Source: Tanypteryx hageni (lineage: Eukaryota > Arthropoda > Insecta > Odonata > Petaluridae). From it: a stretch of DNA of 64,000 nucleotides. Positions 62,388 through 64,000 of this stretch are shown in pieces (the first letter of the stretch is position 1; the number at the start of each line of letters is the position of its first letter). The notes under the pieces are model-generated. The model saw only the letters and a list, made by a program, of their open reading frames with translations. It was not told the origin of the DNA and did no database searches. The stretch lies in NCBI GenBank assembly GCA_028673005.1, contig CM054116.1, positions 34,444,854-34,508,853 on the forward strand. Reading direction: 5' to 3'. The translations under genes and the position numbers were made by a program.

Positions 62388-63360
62388 TTCATTCGTTTCA
62401 AAAATATTCGGAGAGTAGATGATATACATTTTTATTCAAAGGGCAATTAATATGGCGCGAAAATGGTGGAAAGCGAAACAAAGTTAAGACTTCCAGTAAC
62501 GAATATGATCATAAACGCGAAATGCTAAGGTTTAGACTTCAAGTAAAAACGTTTAAAATATGCCATGTTTAATGTAAGAAATACAATCATAACGACGAAA
62601 TAACATAATTTTTACATATATGTTCCTGTAAAAAATAATTTAAGATAAGTTAAGAATTAGGTAGAAAATTATAATGAATTTCACGCTTATTTCCTTATGA
62701 ACGCAATAAGATATTTCATGTTCAAAATTTCTTTGTAAGCAATACCAAGGAATGGTAGGAAATGAGTGATGTGCAAACCGCAAATAGAGACTTGGTCCGT
62801 TGCCAATCACGCAAATTCTATGTTTCGATCGTATTACTCCTTCCGCGAGCATCCACTATCTGACGCGGAAGACTGATACGGAAATTATAGGGAAGACTTC
62901 TTACTTCCCATGTTCAGTTTTAAAGAAATGGCCGACGGAGAAAGTGGAGAAAATGATGCAAGTCCCTTCGAACAAAAGTTTTACAGTAAAAGTCGTATTT
63001 TTCATCCCGTTTGGAAATTTAATTTTTCATTTACAAACCAATCGCCGAACATCCTAAAGACGAAACGTTTGCAGGATAAATATTTAATTCGTACGCGGTG
63101 GGCATAGCAATATGATAAATTTGTTGTAAAAAAGCCGAACGCCACTCCTCACTTAATGTCTAGCATAAAATGCCTAAGTATACATTAGTAAAATATAAAG
63201 GAAAACTTGCTATTTTATTAATCGTTCGAGGCACAAGGTTTCGAATTGTTTTTTCCAAATTAAAGGAATACATTTTGGTGATAAGCTGTAAAAAGAGAAA
63301 ATCATAGTGAGGGTGGAAACATGGATGACCAGGAAAAATTATTCAATAGTAGCGTATTAT
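62388..63360. other. Non-coding stretch
   Basis: AT-rich; two overlapping short frames at 62800-63107 show no domain or splice support. Nothing accepted. Confidence 0.55.
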
Positions 63361-63396
63361 TATCATAATCCCGTCAAATATGACGGGATTATGATA
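63361..63396. repeat. Perfect 16-bp hairpin
   Basis: TATCATAATCCCGTCA, loop AATA, and the exact reverse complement. The centre CCCGTCAAATATGACGGG resembles CCCGTCAAACATGACGA at 37478-37494, and both precede a CT-rich tract, so the two may belong to one repeat family. Confidence 0.9.
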
Positions 63397-64000
63397 AAAG
63401 TATTCCAAATATATTTGATTTCGATATGAAAAATCAATAAGATATGTTAAATTATGAGCCCCTTGTCAAAAATGAAGTAATAATAATAAAAAATAACAAT
63501 ATTCCATTCCTTCCTCTCGCCGTCCCTCTCTTCCTCCCTTCCTCTCTCTCTCTCCCTCTCTTTTGTCTCACCTCCCCCTTTCTCATCCCCTCTTGTTTTA
63601 ATCCATAGCTCTCCCTCTTTTTCTGTCTCTCTCCCTCTTTATCTCTTTCCTCCCGTCATTTTCTAATTCTATACCTCCCTTACTCTCTATGTACCTTCCA
63701 TTCTAAATCCCTTCCTTCCTATCTCCCTCCTTACATCCGCTCTCTTACTTTATACCTATATAGTCGTTTAGATAAGCAAAAGAATACAAACTAAATCGCA
63801 GTCCCATTAGGAATACGTATTTTCGCGAAAAATCCTAGGATAATTTAAGGCAATCTATGCACTCGTATATATTACACGTGTGCGGGTTGAGACATCAATT
63901 GATTCTCGAAGTTTAACAATGACGTGGTCGGCAAGGCAATATCTCTTTTAAAAGCCGATATTTTCCCAATATTTGTGATTTAAATGTTTAATAAGAGAGA
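63397..64000. other. CT-rich tract and window end
   Basis: About 63502-63760 is strongly CT-rich on the plus strand; the rest is AT-rich. No gene. Confidence 0.6.

Overview
This window looks like insect nuclear DNA. It is AT-rich and gene-poor, with GT-AG introns, tRNA-derived SINEs and many small DNA transposons. Its main content is four intron-split genes for RR-2 class cuticular proteins (Rebers-Riddiford chitin-binding domain, Pfam family Chitin_bind_4). All four lie on the minus strand. Nothing seen here fixes the species; the SINE, hAT-like and foldback content only says animal, probably an insect with a large genome.

Layout. Positions 1-6900 hold a weak spliced ORF candidate (741-1048), one convincing internal coding exon of an unrelated minus-strand gene (3978-4102; tentatively a neurobeachin/LRBA-type BEACH protein) and a foldback repeat (4241-4725). 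CPR gene 1 is at 7753-9472, followed upstream by a poly-G run and a 0.4 kb G-rich minisatellite. CPR gene 2 is at 24945-26157, CPR gene 3 at 41225-43205 and CPR gene 4 at 55536-57070. Their start codons are 14-17 kb apart. The DNA between them is AT-rich and carries simple repeats, hairpins, two hAT-like MITEs with target-site duplications (34878-35218, 35456-35753), a 2.4 kb foldback element (36788-39223), a three-copy dispersed repeat, pogo/Tigger-like ends, and SINEs (53850-54131, 61704-61873). A tRNA-like inverted repeat sits at 62271-62387.

The four CPR genes share one design: a TATA box, an Inr-like TCA 34-38 bp downstream, a 5'UTR of 44-76 bp, a first coding exon of only 4-5 codons, and a phase-0 intron that splits the signal peptide. 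The single large second exon encodes Ala/Pro/Tyr/Val-rich repeats around the RR-2 domain. The proteins should be secreted by epidermal cells and bind chitin in hard cuticle. They look like old tandem duplicates whose low-complexity flanks have diverged by repeat-unit gain and loss while the RR-2 domain stayed conserved.

Weaker candidates, each labelled with low confidence, are a plus-strand promoter plus minimal first exon at 27190-27276, a plus-strand TATA/Inr pair at 18375-18408, and a possible acidic last exon at 21281-21421. No CRISPR array, rRNA, canonical tRNA gene or intact transposase gene was found.
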